Shown here: positions 16,644 to 25,732 of the stretch, one piece after another
How positions within the stretch are numbered: position 1 is the first letter of the stretch
Layout of the letters: each line of letters begins with the position of its first letter
NCBI GenBank assembly: GCA_044375415.1
Contig: JBILMS010000001.1
Span: 124,001 to 188,000, forward strand
Origin: JAWXBG01 sp044375415
GTDB taxonomy: Bacteria > Bacteroidota > Bacteroidia > Flavobacteriales_D > Sanyastnellaceae
Reading direction: 5' to 3'
DNA length: 64,000 nt
Notes under the pieces: generated by a model
What the model was told of the DNA's origin: nothing
Database searches by the model: none
The model's input: only the letters and a program-made list of their open reading frames with translations
Position numbers and translations under genes: made by a program

Positions 16644-16736
16644 GACAGCGGGGTTTCCGGGGGTTGTCGTCTTCTCTCCTAGTACGACAACGTGTTTTCA
16701 TTCTTGAGCCACAAAAATTCCCATTTCCCCGCTGTC
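16644..16736. other. Nested inverted repeats between ndk and rocD (possible structured RNA or repeat unit)
   Basis: An outer perfect 10-bp stem GACAGCGGGG (16644-16653)/CCCCGCTGTC (16727-16736) encloses an inner perfect 8-bp stem GTTGTCGT (16663-16670)/ACGACAAC (16684-16691). Neither stem has a T-tract and no reading frame spans the region. The 93-bp element lies in the 387-bp divergent gap, separate from the ndk promoter and from the rocD -7 box. It could be a structured transcript, a palindromic mobile unit remnant or a protein-binding region. Confidence 0.5.
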
Positions 16737-16927
16737 GTATCCTTGATTATCTTAGCCCAAACCGGCAAAAGTTTGGAGATGATTTTCAGTACAATGATGG
16801 GAATTTTTTTTTAAAGTGCTTCAATTTTGACCCTCATTTGTCAGAATAGTAATACTGTCGGCCCTTTGCGAACGACATTCGGAACCCAAAAATCCAGAAA
16901 TTGACCCTAATTGGGGGTTCAAATGCC

Positions 16928-16935
16928 TACCTTTG
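16928..16935 (+). promoter_or_regulatory. -7 element of rocD
   Basis: TACCTTTG lies 21 nt upstream of the rocD ATG. Possible TTG boxes lie 14 nt and 24 nt upstream, both slightly outside the preferred spacing. Confidence 0.6.
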
Positions 16936-16956
16936 TATTTCTTAAATCCGTAGAAT

Positions 16957-18210
16957 ATGAATATGCAGATAAGTCAAGATACCCTTTTTAATTCCGAGGC
17001 AGCCATACAACTCGAAGACAAGTATGGTGCTCACAATTATCACCCTCTACCGGTAGTCCTGGATCGCGGTGAGGGCGTATTTGTTTGGGATCTCGAAGGC
17101 AAAAGGTATTACGACTTTCTTTCTGCCTATTCTGCGGTTAATCAAGGCCATTGCCACCCCAAAATTGTAAATGCTTTAATAGATCAAGCTCAGAAGCTCA
17201 CTCTCACTTCCAGAGCATTTTACAACAGTGTTCTTGGGAAATACGAAAAATACCTCTGCTCCTACTTTGGTTACGATAAAGTTCTACCCATGAATAGTGG
17301 GGCTGAAGCTGTAGAAACAGCCATTAAGTTGTGCCGCAAGTGGGCGTATGAAAAAAAAGGGGTGACGGATGGGCAGGCTAAAATCATTGTTTGTTCGGAA
17401 AATTTCCATGGACGCACCACAACCATCGTTTCGTTTTCTTCGGATCCGGATTCATTTGGTCATTTCGGTCCATATACTCCCGGATTTATTCAGGTACAAT
17501 ACAATGATCTAAACGCTTTAGAGAAGGCCCTCTCCGATCCTACTGTAGCCGGATTTTTGGTGGAACCCATTCAAGGAGAAGCAGGTGTAAATGTTCCTTC
17601 CGATGGCTATTTAAGAAAGGCATTAGAGCTCTGCAAGGCAAACAAGGTACTTTTTATTGCAGATGAAATTCAAACGGGAATTGCGCGCACGGGTCGTTTA
17701 CTTGCTTGTGATCATGAAGATGTGCATGCCGATATTTTAATTCTTGGAAAAGCATTGTCAGGCGGGGCATATCCTGTTTCCGCAGTGTTGACGAACGACG
17801 AAATTATGTTGACCATTAAACCCGGTCAACACGGATCTACTTTCGGAGGTAATCCTTTGGCGGCAGCAGTTGCTATGGCCGCGTTGGATGTGGTTCGCGA
17901 AGAAAGACTGGCAGAAAATGCCGAGCATCTGGGTAAAATATTCCGCGCGGAAATGGACAAACTCAAAAGTGAATGTTCATTGATAACCTTAGTTCGTGGT
18001 AAAGGATTGCTGAATGCGTTGGTAATAAACGATAGTCCTGAAAGCAAAACTGCTTGGAATCTATGTATGTCGATGGCTCAAAACGGACTGCTTGCTAAAC
18101 CCACACATGGAAATATCATTCGTTTTGCTCCACCCCTAGTTATGACCGAAGATCAATTACACGAATGCGTTGGCATCATTCGCAAATCTTTTCTCGAATA
18201 TAAAGCCTGA
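16957..18210 (+). CDS. rocD: Ornithine--oxo-acid transaminase
   Basis: This is a PLP-dependent class-III aminotransferase (417 residues) that converts ornithine and 2-oxoglutarate to glutamate semialdehyde and glutamate. The N-terminal EDKYGAHNYHPLPVVLDRGEG is characteristic of ornithine aminotransferases. Landmarks are MNSGAEAVETAIKL, the IADEIQTGIARTG Asp that binds the PLP ring nitrogen, LGKALSGG with the PLP-binding Lys, and GSTFGGNPLA. The ATG at 16957 is followed by a second Met at 16963. The gene ends exactly where the convergent PLP/CBS gene ends (18210/18211) with no room for a terminator. Confidence 0.95.
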   Translation: MNMQISQDTLFNSEAAIQLEDKYGAHNYHPLPVVLDRGEGVFVWDLEGKRYYDFLSAYSAVNQGHCHPKIVNALIDQAQKLTLTSRAFYNSVLGKYEKYLCSYFGYDKVLPMNSGAEAVETAIKLCRKWAYEKKGVTDGQAKIIVCSENFHGRTTTIVSFSSDPDSFGHFGPYTPGFIQVQYNDLNALEKALSDPTVAGFLVEPIQGEAGVNVPSDGYLRKALELCKANKVLFIADEIQTGIARTGRLLACDHEDVHADILILGKALSGGAYPVSAVLTNDEIMLTIKPGQHGSTFGGNPLAAAVAMAALDVVREERLAENAEHLGKIFRAEMDKLKSECSLITLVRGKGLLNALVINDSPESKTAWNLCMSMAQNGLLAKPTHGNIIRFAPPLVMTEDQLHECVGIIRKSFLEYKA

Positions 18211-19569
18211 CTAAATCGCAGAAATCACGTCGTGACGAGTGATAATGTGATAACCACCTGATTCAAGTTTTACAAGAACTGCCGGAACTTCTTTGCTAAT
18301 CTTTTTTGAGATTTCCTGAAAAGAAGTTTCTTCATTTACTTCCGGAAAAGGCGACTTCATTACGGCATCAATCCTCGTCTCTAGTGCATTCGGATTTTCT
18401 ACGAGCAAATTAAAAAGTGTTGTTTCATCGATTGATCCAACAAAACCCTCATCACCTTTTACCGGAATTTGAGAGATATCATATTTGCGCATTTTATCGA
18501 TGGCGTGACCAACTAATTCACCCGGACTTACCGTCACAAGTTTAAGATCGCGATGTGCATGGATTAGATGTTTTGCAGCTTTCTTTTCCTCATTCAAAAA
18601 TCCACGATCGCGCATCCATTCATCGTTGAACATTTTTCCGAGATAACGTGTACCATGATCATGGAAAATAACGACTACCACATCACCTTCTTTGAAACGA
18701 TCTTTCATTTGCATAAGACCCGCCATAGCAGATCCGGCGCTATTTCCGGCGAATATCCCCTCTTCTTTAGTGATTCGACGGGTCATGATGGCCGCATCTT
18801 TATCAGTCACTTTTTCGAAGTAATCTATCACACTGAAGTCGACGTTGGCCGGTAAAAAATCCTCTCCTATGCCTTCTGTTATGTATGGATAAATTTCATC
18901 CTTATCGAAGATACCTGTCTCCTTGTACTTTTTAAATACAGAACCATAAGTATCTATTCCGAGTATTTGAATATTCGGATTTTTTTCTTTCAAATATTTT
19001 CCTGTTCCACAGATGGTTCCACCCGTTCCAACACCTACAACCAGGTGTGTTATTTTACCATCCGTTTGTTCCCAAATTTCCGGTCCGGTACTTTCGTAAT
19101 GTGCCAATGAATTACTGAGGTTGTCGTACTGATTCGGTTTCCAGGAATTAGGAACTTCTTTGATCAATCGCGATGAAACTGAATAATATGAGCGTGGATC
19201 TTCAGGATCCACATTGGTAGGACATACAATCACTTCTGCCCCAAAGGCGCGCAAAGCATCAAACTTTTCCTTCGATTGCTTATCAGTAGAAGTAAAAATA
19301 CACTTGTACCCTTTGATAATAGCAGCAATAGCGAGACCCATACCGGTGTTGCCACTCGTGCCTTCTATGATGGTTCCACCGGGCTTTAAACGACCATCGC
19401 GCTCGGCATCTTCAATCATTTTTATCGCCATGCGATCCTTGATACTATTACCGGGATTCGTTGTTTCGATTTTTGCTAAAACCAAAGCCGGAATTTCCTT
19501 TGTGATGGAATTAATTTTTACCAAAGGCGTATTTCCGATGGTCTTGAGGATATTTTCGTAGTACTTCAT
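18211..19569 (-). CDS. PLP-dependent cystathionine beta-synthase/cysteine synthase family enzyme with CBS domain pair
   Basis: The N-terminal 330 or so residues form a fold-type II PLP enzyme. The PLP Lys is in NPGNSIKDRMA, the phosphate loop is EGTSGNTGMGLA, and GVGTGGTICGTGKYL and GNSAGSA follow. The last 120 residues form a CBS (Bateman) pair, as in cystathionine beta-synthase. The family joins serine or O-acetylserine with homocysteine or sulfide. The CBS pair makes cystathionine beta-synthase the better guess, but bacterial cysteine synthases with CBS domains exist. It lacks the N-terminal haem domain of animal CBS. It is transcribed toward rocD. Confidence 0.9.
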   Translation of the reverse strand: MKYYENILKTIGNTPLVKINSITKEIPALVLAKIETTNPGNSIKDRMAIKMIEDAERDGRLKPGGTIIEGTSGNTGMGLAIAAIIKGYKCIFTSTDKQSKEKFDALRAFGAEVIVCPTNVDPEDPRSYYSVSSRLIKEVPNSWKPNQYDNLSNSLAHYESTGPEIWEQTDGKITHLVVGVGTGGTICGTGKYLKEKNPNIQILGIDTYGSVFKKYKETGIFDKDEIYPYITEGIGEDFLPANVDFSVIDYFEKVTDKDAAIMTRRITKEEGIFAGNSAGSAMAGLMQMKDRFKEGDVVVVIFHDHGTRYLGKMFNDEWMRDRGFLNEEKKAAKHLIHAHRDLKLVTVSPGELVGHAIDKMRKYDISQIPVKGDEGFVGSIDETTLFNLLVENPNALETRIDAVMKSPFPEVNEETSFQEISKKISKEVPAVLVKLESGGYHIITRHDVISAI

Positions 19570-19618
19570 TGTGTTTTATAGCTCGTGCAAAAATGAGAAT
19601 TAAAAATCTAGGTTTACT

Positions 19619-21133
19619 CTAATTAAATCGAATGGATTTGATAGGTGTAATTCTGGTGACCAAAAAGGACGGCACCAACAGAAACACTCCGCAAATCAGC
19701 ACTGTTCCGGCATCAATCATTAAAATATAAAACGGTTCAATCGCAACAGGGACAGCACTTACAAAATACTCCTCGGGGTTTAAGGTTACCCATTCAAATT
19801 TCCACTGCAGAAAGATCAGTAATAATCCGATGAGTGATCCATACAAAACACCTCTACCTATGATGGCGATTGCGTGAATGATAAATATGCTAATGATGGA
19901 TCGATCAGTGTCTCCTAATGCCTTTAAAACACCAATCATATTTTGTCGTTCCAAAATCAAAATAAGAAGGGCGCTGGTCATATTTACCATCGAGATAATG
20001 ATCATAAGCACCATGATTATTATGACGTTGATGTCTAACATATCGAGCCACGAAAAAATTTCAGGACTACGACTTTGTACATCCTGACACCGCAGAAAAA
20101 AGGGAATGGTCTTAAATATTTCATCGTTGATGGAAGTTAGGTTTTCATAATCAGAAATCAAAACTTCATAACCACCCACAAAATATTTTTCTGTTCCTCC
20201 ACTATTCGAATATTCAAGAATAGTTTGACGTTCGCCGTTATCGTTTGCTGCATATCGAATGTCTACATAGGCCGTGTCGCCCGGGAGATCGGCATTTTCG
20301 CGAACTATGACAGAAAAAGAAGTATCTCTTCCGGTCTCAAAGACATGTGGGCCTCTTCCCTTCCAATCTTTGTTAGACCACTTAAATTGTTCATCGCCAT
20401 CACTGTTGTATGCGGTAGCTTCAATACTATATGCGTTTTGTGAAACGGTAGTATCCACATACAGTTGTACCTGCATACCCCAACCGCTTAATCGCTGCAC
20501 ATGGGCAAGGTCTACAAAAACGTATTGTTCATCAAATTCTTGCAAGCCCGTATTATATAAACCGCTCACAACAAAATTTCGCTGTCGGGTGTCGGCCTCA
20601 TTATTTATAAAATACAGACTGATTTTATCGCCTGTTTTGACTTGCATACGTTTTGCCATGTAGGTGGACAACATGATATCAAAACGAGCATCTCCCGAAT
20701 CAACGTTGATTCGAGTCCCTTCTACGAGTTTATCGTCAAAAAAAGACCAATCAAAATCTTTAGAAATCCCTTTTATTACTACCCCCTGCAATGCCTCCGG
20801 GGCCTCGAGAATACCTGGTTTTGTGGCAAAAACCTGTACATGTTTTACCCCTGAGATGGCTTTGAGATCATTGTAAACAAGAGTATCTATGAGCATACTC
20901 TCCGAATCGCGGGTCGAATTGTCGAGATTGGCGACCACTTGAAAATGACTGCCGAAACCTACTACCTTACTTCGTATCTCCTCTTGAAAACCTCTTACTA
21001 TGGCTAAAGAAACTATCATTAGGGCCACACCCACTGCTATTCCGGTGGTTGCAATACGCACGATAGGTCTTGAGAACTGGCTTTTATCGCCGCTTCTCAT
21101 GATGCGTGAAGCTATGAATCCTGAAATCCTCAA
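19619..21133 (-). CDS. FtsX/LolE-type ABC transporter permease
   Basis: The first transmembrane helix is near residues 25-45 (TTGIAVGVALMIVSLAIVRGF). A large periplasmic domain (about 50-375) and three C-terminal helices follow, the FtsX/MacB topology. In Bacteroidota such proteins are often annotated as LolE-like lipoprotein-release permeases; the partner ATPase is not next to it. I prefer a TTG start at 21133 (LRISGFIASRIM) because the frame could begin at TTG 21184 but a -7 element (21172-21179) would then lie inside the coding region, and the extra residues (STFEPTFEPT) look unlike the family. The downstream gene is the convergent-side PLP enzyme, 49 nt away. Confidence 0.88.
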   Translation of the reverse strand: MRISGFIASRIMRSGDKSQFSRPIVRIATTGIAVGVALMIVSLAIVRGFQEEIRSKVVGFGSHFQVVANLDNSTRDSESMLIDTLVYNDLKAISGVKHVQVFATKPGILEAPEALQGVVIKGISKDFDWSFFDDKLVEGTRINVDSGDARFDIMLSTYMAKRMQVKTGDKISLYFINNEADTRQRNFVVSGLYNTGLQEFDEQYVFVDLAHVQRLSGWGMQVQLYVDTTVSQNAYSIEATAYNSDGDEQFKWSNKDWKGRGPHVFETGRDTSFSVIVRENADLPGDTAYVDIRYAANDNGERQTILEYSNSGGTEKYFVGGYEVLISDYENLTSINDEIFKTIPFFLRCQDVQSRSPEIFSWLDMLDINVIIIMVLMIIISMVNMTSALLILILERQNMIGVLKALGDTDRSIISIFIIHAIAIIGRGVLYGSLIGLLLIFLQWKFEWVTLNPEEYFVSAVPVAIEPFYILMIDAGTVLICGVFLLVPSFLVTRITPIKSIRFN

Positions 21134-21171
21134 TTTGGGTGTATGATCAATTGTTGGCTCAAATGTTGGTT

Positions 21172-21179
21172 CAAAGGTA
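21172..21179 (-). promoter_or_regulatory. Putative -7 element of the FtsX-type permease gene
   Basis: On the minus strand this reads TACCTTTG. It lies inside the longest version of the permease reading frame, 38 nt before the preferred TTG start at 21133. No good -33 box is present. Confidence 0.4.
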
Positions 21180-21222
21180 GACAAGCAAAGTGGGAATGAA
21201 ATTTTTTCAGGACTTTCGCATC

Positions 21223-22446
21223 ATGAAAGTATTTGTCAGTTTACTCTTATGGGCACTGGTTGCTTTAGCGTGTGCAGCTCCGAAATCTCCGGATAAATCG
21301 GAACAAACGACCATAGCAACAGAACCTCAGAAGATCGTTGTTGGAGCCGAACGAATGGACATTTTGCTCCCAAAACTGAAGGGTAAACGCGTTGCTATTG
21401 TGGCCAATCAGACCAGCTTAGTAGGAAATAATCATTTGGTAGATACGCTTCTGGCGAGTGGTGTGAAAATTATCCGAGTTTTTGCTCCCGAGCACGGATT
21501 CCGAGGTGACCACAGTGCCGGTGAAAAAGTAAAAACTACGAAAGATGAAAAAACCGGTCTGGCGGTTCAATCCCTCTATGGTTCAACCAAAAAACCATCG
21601 AACGAAATGATCTCCGAAGTAGATGTGCTCGTTTTTGATATCCAGGATGTGGGTGCACGTTTTTACACCTACATAAGCACTATGCACTATGTGATGGAGG
21701 CTGCGGCTGAAAACGACAAGGAAGTAATCATTTTAGACCGACCTAACCCCAACGGATTTTATGTTGATGGACCGGTGCTCGATACAACATTTCGATCTTT
21801 TGTGGGTATGCATCCGATACCCATTGTGCACGGTTTGACCATTGGTGAACTGGCTAAAATGATCAATGGAGAACGCTGGTTAAAAGGCGGATTGACGTGT
21901 AAACTAGAGGTAATCACTTGTTTGAATTATACCCATGAAAGTTCGTATGAACTTCCTGTTCGACCCTCTCCCAACTTACCAAACCAGGCATCTATATACC
22001 TCTACCCTTCACTTTGTCTTTTTGAAGCTACAGCGATGAGTGTTGGTCGAGGAACCGACTTACCCTTTCAACTTATTGGCTACCCATCGATGCCCTCGGG
22101 AAATGTTACATTTATTCCAAAAGATCTACCGGGAATTGCGTCGAAACCGGACTATATGGACGTAGAATGCAAAGGCCATAATTTACAAGAATTCGGATCT
22201 GTATACTTTTCCGCGGCAAAAAAATTGTACTTCGATTGGCTGGTAGATAGCTATAAGGAGTACACCGGCAAAGGATCATTTATAACGAAACCGGATTTTT
22301 TTGATAAGCTGGCAGGAACGGATCAATTGAGAAAACAATTAGAGTCAGGCAAAAAAGTTGATGAAATTCGCCAGAGTTGGGCTCCCGGCTTGGATAACTA
22401 CATGAAGATTCGTAAAAAGTACCTTCTTTACCCCGATTTTCAATAA
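21223..22446 (+). CDS. DUF1343 (NamZ-type exo-beta-N-acetylmuramidase) lipoprotein
   Basis: I place the start at 21223, where MKVFVSLLLWALVALACAAP gives a clean lipoprotein signal (lipobox ALAC). Upstream in-frame ATGs at 21190 and 21196 would add 9-11 non-signal residues. The remaining 390 or so residues match the DUF1343 family, with VAIVANQTSLVG, FAPEHGFRGDHSAGEKV, VFDIQDVGARFYTYISTM, LDRPNPNG and a C-terminal LLYPDFQ. The Bacillus subtilis member NamZ releases terminal MurNAc from peptidoglycan fragments. Together with anmK at 45319 this suggests a muropeptide-recovery route. It faces away from the permease gene. Confidence 0.9.
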   Translation: MKVFVSLLLWALVALACAAPKSPDKSEQTTIATEPQKIVVGAERMDILLPKLKGKRVAIVANQTSLVGNNHLVDTLLASGVKIIRVFAPEHGFRGDHSAGEKVKTTKDEKTGLAVQSLYGSTKKPSNEMISEVDVLVFDIQDVGARFYTYISTMHYVMEAAAENDKEVIILDRPNPNGFYVDGPVLDTTFRSFVGMHPIPIVHGLTIGELAKMINGERWLKGGLTCKLEVITCLNYTHESSYELPVRPSPNLPNQASIYLYPSLCLFEATAMSVGRGTDLPFQLIGYPSMPSGNVTFIPKDLPGIASKPDYMDVECKGHNLQEFGSVYFSAAKKLYFDWLVDSYKEYTGKGSFITKPDFFDKLAGTDQLRKQLESGKKVDEIRQSWAPGLDNYMKIRKKYLLYPDFQ

Positions 22447-22527
22447 GAAAAAGTCCGGGCAACCCATTCATAGGGGCATTCGTCATGTTAATAGCTTTCA
22501 GATTACAGTTAATTGTCTGAACTTGCT

Positions 22528-22535
22528 TATTTTCG
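22528..22535 (+). promoter_or_regulatory. Putative -7 element (TAnnTTCG variant) of the following lipoprotein gene
   Basis: TATTTTCG followed by C lies 26 nt upstream of the ATG at 22562. The C at position 7 departs from the TAnnTTTG consensus but recurs at other start regions in this window. Confidence 0.35.
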
Positions 22536-22561
22536 CTCCTCCAAAACCAAAATGCATTTCC

Positions 22562-23104
22562 ATGTTCAGAAGAACACTTTTTATAGGTAGTGTGGCTCTC
22601 ACGCTGATTTCTGTGCTAACCCTATCGGGATGTCAGAAAAATCCTGAATTCGTAAATCCGGTATACGCATGCGGATGTGGGACATTAAATTGGACGGATG
22701 TTGACTATCCACTATTAGACGCTAATTACATAGTACCGGATTCATTGGAGGAAACTTCCCGCCGTTATTACATTACCGCAGATGTAGCTGTAGAAGGCGA
22801 AAATGCAGCACACAGTGTGAACGTGATTATCGAGGTGAATGACGTTGTGGAGAGCGTTTTTTATGTGGGTGATGATGACGAAGACGCAATAGTGAATGTG
22901 CTCATTCATGAGATTAACGACAACGACCCTATTCTTCCGCTTAGAACTTTTGTTCCTATAGATGGTGTGGTTCAAATTGTACCGGCCATATTGGGTGGAA
23001 CTGAAACGGTTACCTTTAATCTGGTTGTTCGCGAATTGTATGACGGTGATCTAGTTGGATTTGAAAAAAGCTTGAAAGGCAATCTGTCGGTATACATAGA
23101 CTAG
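22562..23104 (+). CDS. Lipoprotein of unknown function
   Basis: From the ATG at 22562 the product is MFRRTLFIGS followed by a hydrophobic core and the lipobox LSGC. An upstream frame start at 22523 would place non-signal residues in front. The mature part of about 157 residues is acidic, begins with a small Cys-containing segment (YACGCGTLNW) and appears beta-rich (alternating V/I with polar residues). I do not recognise the family. It stands alone between the NamZ-type gene and the convergent surface-repeat gene, and probably faces the periplasm or the cell surface. Confidence 0.7.
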   Translation: MFRRTLFIGSVALTLISVLTLSGCQKNPEFVNPVYACGCGTLNWTDVDYPLLDANYIVPDSLEETSRRYYITADVAVEGENAAHSVNVIIEVNDVVESVFYVGDDDEDAIVNVLIHEINDNDPILPLRTFVPIDGVVQIVPAILGGTETVTFNLVVRELYDGDLVGFEKSLKGNLSVYID

Positions 23105-23123
23105 ATCGACCCTAACAAGTGGA

Positions 23124-23858
23124 TTACCAATTGATCAATGGAAATTTTCGTTTTCCATTCACATTCCACAAACCTATTTGCAGACCTTTGAGATCGGTTG
23201 TTTTGTTGTAAAGTCCGATTTGAAGTCCTCTTACTTTACCGGCTTCATTGCGTGCACCGATTTGCATACCTCGCATGGCCTTTCCTGCATAGTTTCCAAA
23301 GAATCCTACTTGAATACCATTCATATTATGCTCCGTTGAATTGCCCCCAAAGGCCACTTGAATACCATTGGCTTTATAAGAGTTATTTCCCACGCCTCCT
23401 ATTTGAATACCATTTGAACGATAACTGAAGTTTCCAAAAAGGCCCAATGAAATACCATTGGTTGCATTCACAATGGAACCGAACCCATAAATATTTATGC
23501 CGTTTACTCTGCAATCACACCCATGACCCAATGGAGATAAGTTAATCCCATTAATTTTTTCTGCCACCGGGCCAAATACCATCTCTCTAAAGACCGTATC
23601 CGAATTAACAATAGGACTTCGAGGTATGAGCGGCAAAAAAAAACCCAATCCCACTGCCTCGATTCTTATCCCATTGCTTATTACATGTTGGATTCGATCC
23701 GTGTGTGTATAACCCACAGAAAGTCCATAGATCGTAGTGCTATCAGTGTTGAAGGTCCAAATCGGTAGACGAATTTTATTCCTTTGTGCACTTACATTTT
23801 CAGAAGAAAAAGAAAATGCTAAAAGAGACAGTAGAAAAATTCGGAAAGCTTTTACCAT
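23124..23858 (-). CDS. Surface-repeat protein with NGIQxG repeats (LA_2272 type)
   Basis: The 244-residue product has a signal peptide (FLLSLLAFSFSSENVSA). Most of the mature part then consists of short repeats of about 14-18 residues built on NGIxxGxxGN and GLQIGLYN: NGINIYGFGS, NGISLGLFGN, NGIQIGGVGN, NGIQVAFGGN, NGIQVGFFGN, GMQIGARNEAG and so on. Such repeats are described for the LA_2272 surface-repeat family and probably form a beta-helix or beta-roll at the outer membrane. Its start overlaps the end of the upstream T9SS-sorted hydrolase gene by 7 nt, so the two are expected to be expressed together. Confidence 0.8.
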   Translation of the reverse strand: MVKAFRIFLLSLLAFSFSSENVSAQRNKIRLPIWTFNTDSTTIYGLSVGYTHTDRIQHVISNGIRIEAVGLGFFLPLIPRSPIVNSDTVFREMVFGPVAEKINGINLSPLGHGCDCRVNGINIYGFGSIVNATNGISLGLFGNFSYRSNGIQIGGVGNNSYKANGIQVAFGGNSTEHNMNGIQVGFFGNYAGKAMRGMQIGARNEAGKVRGLQIGLYNKTTDLKGLQIGLWNVNGKRKFPLINW

Positions 23859-25120
23859 CTGTAAATTCTCTTTCCAAAAACGTTGCGATCGTCTCTAACC
23901 AGAAGGAAATACATGCCCGAAGTCAATTCAGTAAGATCCCATTCTACTTGTCCATCTATACGTTCGCGTGGACGAACCATCAACTTTTCTCCAAGCAAAT
24001 TGTACACTTCCAATTGCCAATTTCCATCGTAGGGTACTTCAATATTCACTTTTCCTATTGTCGGATTTGGGTAAACATCGAAGCGTGGTTCAGCTACATC
24101 TAATTGGGATATGGAGACAGTTTCAATGAACACCGAATCAATTCCGGTGTATTCTCCACATTCGGAGTAGGCGGTAACGACGTAAGGATTCCATCCTAGT
24201 CCGAAAGTGTAAGCGCCATTGTCGCCCGGTTCCCATTTCACATCGATTCCATCCATTTCGATGTGAACAGAATCCACGGGGTATGATGTGACCAAATTCA
24301 TCAGTGTGAAAAATGGACCCTCTTCAAATTCCAGATCAGCCCAAACCACGGGAGTGAAATTCCATGTTTCATCCTCTCCTAAGATAGTTGTTGCTGCCAC
24401 GATTTGAATGATTTCTGCATTATCCTGAGTTATTCCATTTGGAACAACAGCTCCAGATGCAGAATTACCAAAAAATGCGGTATAAAAACTACATGCCGCG
24501 AGGTAAGAACCGGCAATAGAAGGGTGACTACCATCGCCGTCGTACAACTCCAACTCGCCATCCGTGAGATCAAGAACGTCTCTCCATACTTCACCCACGG
24601 GCACGCACCAAGCATCATTGTTATGGGCCAATTGCAAATAACGAGATGTTAAACTATCCTGTTGTTCATCGTAAGTGCATACCCATGGAAAGTTGGCGCA
24701 GTTATCAGTATCGCCATTTTTTCTTCCCCAAGTCGCAAAAAATGCGGGTTTTACACAATGATTTGCTGCTCGTGCCTGTTGGCATAAGTACTGCGCATAA
24801 GGTTCGACATCAGAACTAAATATTTCTTCGGACAATGCCGGTATTTGACTTTGCTCTTGAAAAACAACAAAGTCCCATTCCACATCATCCAATGCTCCGA
24901 TGGTTTGATTTAAAACTGTGTGATCTTCCAACGTGTAGCCACCCGGAGCCACCATTTGGTAGTAGAGACTATCGCCCAGCGAATTGGCAATTTGAGCTGT
25001 AAGGGAGGGCATGTCGTTGTAGTAGGTATAACTATTACCAATAAATAAAACACGTTTTGTGGTTTGACAATTCGCCACTTGAAAACTAATAAGTACCAGT
25101 AGCAATAACAAGAATCTCAT
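23852..25120 (-). CDS. Secreted SGNH-type hydrolase with T9SS C-terminal sorting domain
   Basis: A signal peptide (about 18 residues) is followed by an SGNH/DUF4886-like domain with the nucleophile in RVLFIGNSYTYYNDMPSL (block I) and the late Asp-His pair in DGDGSHPSIAGSY. After an Ig-like stretch, the last 80 or so residues form a type-A T9SS sorting domain: DVYPNPTIGKVNIEV, YNLLGEKL, then LTSGMYFLLVRD and FGKRIYRW. The protein is therefore exported by the PorU/PorV-type system encoded at 49.6-57.8 kb and released or attached at the surface. Its substrate (an ester or an acetylated glycan) is unknown. Confidence 0.88.
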   Translation of the reverse strand: MRFLLLLLVLISFQVANCQTTKRVLFIGNSYTYYNDMPSLTAQIANSLGDSLYYQMVAPGGYTLEDHTVLNQTIGALDDVEWDFVVFQEQSQIPALSEEIFSSDVEPYAQYLCQQARAANHCVKPAFFATWGRKNGDTDNCANFPWVCTYDEQQDSLTSRYLQLAHNNDAWCVPVGEVWRDVLDLTDGELELYDGDGSHPSIAGSYLAACSFYTAFFGNSASGAVVPNGITQDNAEIIQIVAATTILGEDETWNFTPVVWADLEFEEGPFFTLMNLVTSYPVDSVHIEMDGIDVKWEPGDNGAYTFGLGWNPYVVTAYSECGEYTGIDSVFIETVSISQLDVAEPRFDVYPNPTIGKVNIEVPYDGNWQLEVYNLLGEKLMVRPRERIDGQVEWDLTELTSGMYFLLVRDDRNVFGKRIYRW

Positions 25121-25210
25121 GTTGAGTAAATTTTATCTGACTAAGGTAGAGATAATATTCAATACTCTGCTATTCAATGATTATGATCATTAAACCTAAC
25201 CTTTCGGCAT

Positions 25211-25218
25211 TATTTTCG
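25211..25218 (+). promoter_or_regulatory. Putative -7 element (TAnnTTCG variant) of the MORN-type gene
   Basis: TATTTTCG lies 28 nt upstream of the TTG start at 25247. There is no matching -33 box, and the C at position 7 makes this a weak call. Confidence 0.3.
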
Positions 25219-25246
25219 TAGAACAGTCTTTTAAAATGAATTTGAA

Positions 25247-25639
25247 TTGAAGCCGTTTCGCCTCCTCCAACTTATAATTGTTTGTTCATTCATCTTTTTT
25301 TCCTTTTCCAATCAGAAGGAAAATACGGAGCGAATTGTGTTACACAAACATTCCAATGGCAAAGCCAAGATGGTTGTTTATGTGAAACCCGGTACACAGG
25401 AAATTGTATTCGAGGAGCTCTTTTTCGAAAGCGGTCGATTGAATTATTCCGGATCGTATAAAAACGACGTGGAGCACGGCACATGGACCTATTACTGGCC
25501 TAGTGGCAATCTTAAACTCACCGAAACCTATTCCAACGGTCTGGAAGAAGGCATCAGCAAACATTACAACGAACAAGGTAAGCTGACCAAGGAAGTCACT
25601 TACAGCAAAGGCAATGTGGTGAAAGAAGTGATGAGGTGA
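25247..25639 (+). CDS. Secreted MORN-like/YwqK-type repeat protein
   Basis: The 130-residue product starts at TTG 25247 with a signal-like segment (KPFRLLQLIIVCSFIFFSFS). MORN-like repeats follow: GRLNYSGSYKNDVEHGTWTYY, GNLKLTETYSNGLEEGISKHY and GKLTKEVTYSKGNVV. Proteins with this repeat are often labelled toxin-antitoxin system YwqK antitoxin, but no toxin gene is nearby and a signal sequence argues for an envelope protein. The TTG start overlaps a four-codon ATG-started frame (25236-25250), so translation initiation deserves a check. The tRNA-Val terminator lies 94 nt downstream. Confidence 0.75.
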   Translation: MKPFRLLQLIIVCSFIFFSFSNQKENTERIVLHKHSNGKAKMVVYVKPGTQEIVFEELFFESGRLNYSGSYKNDVEHGTWTYYWPSGNLKLTETYSNGLEEGISKHYNEQGKLTKEVTYSKGNVVKEVMR

Positions 25640-25732
25640 TAAGAGTATAGATTACATGTCGTTTTTCGGCGTTGCGCTTCTTACGATGTAAGTGCAATAC
25701 ATAATCAATAGTTTTCAGAGTTACCTCAAATG

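Noticed and set aside
16156..16707. 183-residue open frame on the plus strand across ndk
   Set aside because: Mostly antisense to ndk, rich in Cys/Phe as expected for a shadow frame, and it ends within the nested inverted repeats.
25236..25250. Four-codon ATG frame overlapping the TTG start of the MORN-like gene
   Set aside because: Too short to judge as a leader peptide; noted only as a possible complication for the start codon.
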